This document shows positions 4,334 to 5,178 of a stretch of DNA of 5,178 nucleotides, piece after piece. The stretch is from assembly GCA_023424095.1 (NCBI GenBank), contig JAFAEG010000115.1:1-5178 (forward strand), in the 5' to 3' direction. The number at the start of each line of letters is the position of its first letter. The stretch's first letter is position 1. Position numbers and translations under genes: made by a program. The DNA comes from Pseudomonadota bacterium. GTDB taxonomy: Bacteria > Pseudomonadota > Alphaproteobacteria > Sphingomonadales > Sphingomonadaceae. Under the pieces are notes generated by a model. That model searched no databases. It worked only from the letters and a program-made list of their open reading frames with translations, and had not been told where the DNA came from.

Positions 4334-5178
4334 GACCGCGCTCCAGATCGGCGATCAGATCGTCCGCATCCTCGATCCCGACCGACAGCCGCAGCAGATC
4401 GGGGTCGATCCCCGCCGCCAGCTGCGCCTCGGGCGGCATGCCGCGATGGGTCATCGTCGCCGGCCGGCAGATCAGGCTCGAAAATCCGCCCAGCGAGGAG
4501 GCCAGTTTCACCAACCGCAGCGCCGCCACGAACCGCCCCGCCGCCTCGAGCCCGCCACGCACGCGGAAGCTCAGCATGAAGCCCGGCCCGCTCTGCTGCC
4601 GCGCCGCGATTTGTGCGCCGGCAAAGCCCTCGAGCCCCGGATAATGGACCGCGACCACCCGATCGTCCTGCGCGAGGAAGCGCGCGATCCGCCCTGCGCT
4701 CGCTTCCGCCTGCGCCACCCGCAGCGGCAAGGTCCTGAGCCCCCGCAAGGTCTGCCAGCTGTCATGCGCCGACCCATTCAGCCCGGCCGCATTGCTCCAC
4801 CAATGGAGCTGCTCGACCTTCTCCGCATCGGCGCACAGCAAGATCCCGCCGAACAGATCGGAATGGCCGTTGATCGCCTTGGTGGTGGAATGCAGCACAT
4901 AGTCGCAGCCCAGCTTCAGCGGCTGCTGCCGCACCGGCGTCGCCAGCGTATTGTCCGCGACGCTCAGCGCCCCGGCCGCGCAGGCCTTGGCGGCACGGTC
5001 CACAATATCCACCACGCGCAGCAGCGGATTGCTCGGCGTTTCCAGCCAGACCAGAGCCGGATCCTGCTCCAGCGCCTTGGCATAAGCCGCATCGTCGCCC
5101 TGATCGACGAAGGATGCGCGGATCAGGCCCTTCGCCTCCAGCCCCTGCAGCAGCCGGTAAGTCCCGCCATAGCAATCG
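4320..5178 (-). CDS. metB: Cystathionine gamma-synthase-type PLP enzyme, N-terminus beyond window
   Basis: This member of the Cys/Met-metabolism PLP family joins O-acylhomoserine with cysteine to give cystathionine, or with sulfide to give homocysteine. The visible 285 residues run from the window edge; the family's 380-400 implies about 100 are missing, including the first PLP and substrate contacts. Counting from the first complete codon (5177-5175), the landmarks are YGGTYR (3-8), WLETPSNPLLRVVDI (44-58) and SVADNTLATPVRQ (72-84), whose Asp75 should pair with the PLP ring nitrogen. HSTTKAINGHSD (96-107) has the Schiff-base Lys100 (codon 4880-4878). SLGGFSSLICRPATMTHRGM and LLRLSVGIEDADDLIADLERG at the end closely follow E. 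coli MetB. One oddity is Ser where the family usually has Glu after SLGG-x. The frame has no ATG near the window edge, and the GTG at 5015 is an internal Val. An O-succinylhomoserine sulfhydrylase remains possible. Confidence 0.88.
   Translation of the reverse strand, partial: DCYGGTYRLLQGLEAKGLIRASFVDQGDDAAYAKALEQDPALVWLETPSNPLLRVVDIVDRAAKACAAGALSVADNTLATPVRQQPLKLGCDYVLHSTTKAINGHSDLFGGILLCADAEKVEQLHWWSNAAGLNGSAHDSWQTLRGLRTLPLRVAQAEASAGRIARFLAQDDRVVAVHYPGLEGFAGAQIAARQQSGPGFMLSFRVRGGLEAAGRFVAALRLVKLASSLGGFSSLICRPATMTHRGMPPEAQLAAGIDPDLLRLSVGIEDADDLIADLERGLAAV
4341..4344 (-). promoter_or_regulatory. Shine-Dalgarno for the TTG-started metX gene
   Basis: On the minus strand this reads GGAG, 7 bases before the TTG at 4333 and within the last codons of the upstream gene. 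No ATG or GTG lies near the conserved N-terminus, so this site is the main support for the rare TTG start. Confidence 0.65.

Noticed and set aside
3041..4579. 512-residue open frame on the plus strand, opposite metX
   Set aside because: It is an Arg/Pro/Ala-rich shadow with no recognisable domain. The minus-strand genes have clear catalytic motifs.
4762..5175. Separate 137-residue minus-strand frame at the window end
   Set aside because: It is a shadow in another register of the PLP enzyme, whose true frame shows YGGTYR and ETPSNPLLR.

Overview
The window is about 5.2 kb of very GC-rich, tightly packed bacterial DNA. The gene content points to an alphaproteobacterium, most likely a sphingomonad: a ccoI-ccoS-hemN run, a short MetX-type acyltransferase paired with a cystathionine gamma-synthase, and a strong G/C preference at third codon positions. 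The taxon is inferred from gene order and protein style and was not tested by a search.

Region 1 (1-2651, + strand) is the end of a cbb3-type cytochrome oxidase maturation operon. It holds the C-terminal half of the copper P-type ATPase CcoI, the 48-residue membrane protein CcoS, and HemN, the radical-SAM oxygen-independent coproporphyrinogen III oxidase. Both junctions are 4-base ATGA overlaps. A fourth small reading frame (2394-2651) starts inside the end of hemN and has 91% G/C at third positions, so I call it a real gene of unknown function. The logic is low-oxygen respiration: CcoI and CcoS help supply copper to and assemble the cbb3 oxidase, and HemN lets heme be made without oxygen. 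The first 36 bases of the window contain no A or T and look like corrupted sequence at a contig edge.

Region 2 (2652-2855) is the only real intergenic stretch, 204 bases and relatively AT-rich. It carries an interrupted inverted repeat, an isolated TTGACA, a TTAG-N4-CTAA dyad that would suit a MarR-type operator, a GC-rich hairpin, and a clear Shine-Dalgarno sequence. It probably holds the control region of the next gene.

Region 3 (2856-3416, + strand) is a MarR-family winged-helix regulator starting at GTG. Its TAG stop interlocks with the TAG stop of the convergent gene through a shared CTAG.

Region 4 (3413-5178, - strand) is a two-gene methionine-biosynthesis unit: a PLP-dependent cystathionine gamma-synthase-type enzyme (N-terminus beyond the window), then a MetX-type homoserine O-acyltransferase that starts at TTG inside the end of the synthase gene. 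Together they would acylate homoserine and convert the product to cystathionine, or directly to homocysteine. Apart from the small unknown gene and the regulatory DNA, the window is orderly core metabolism; I see no mobile element, CRISPR array, tRNA or rRNA.
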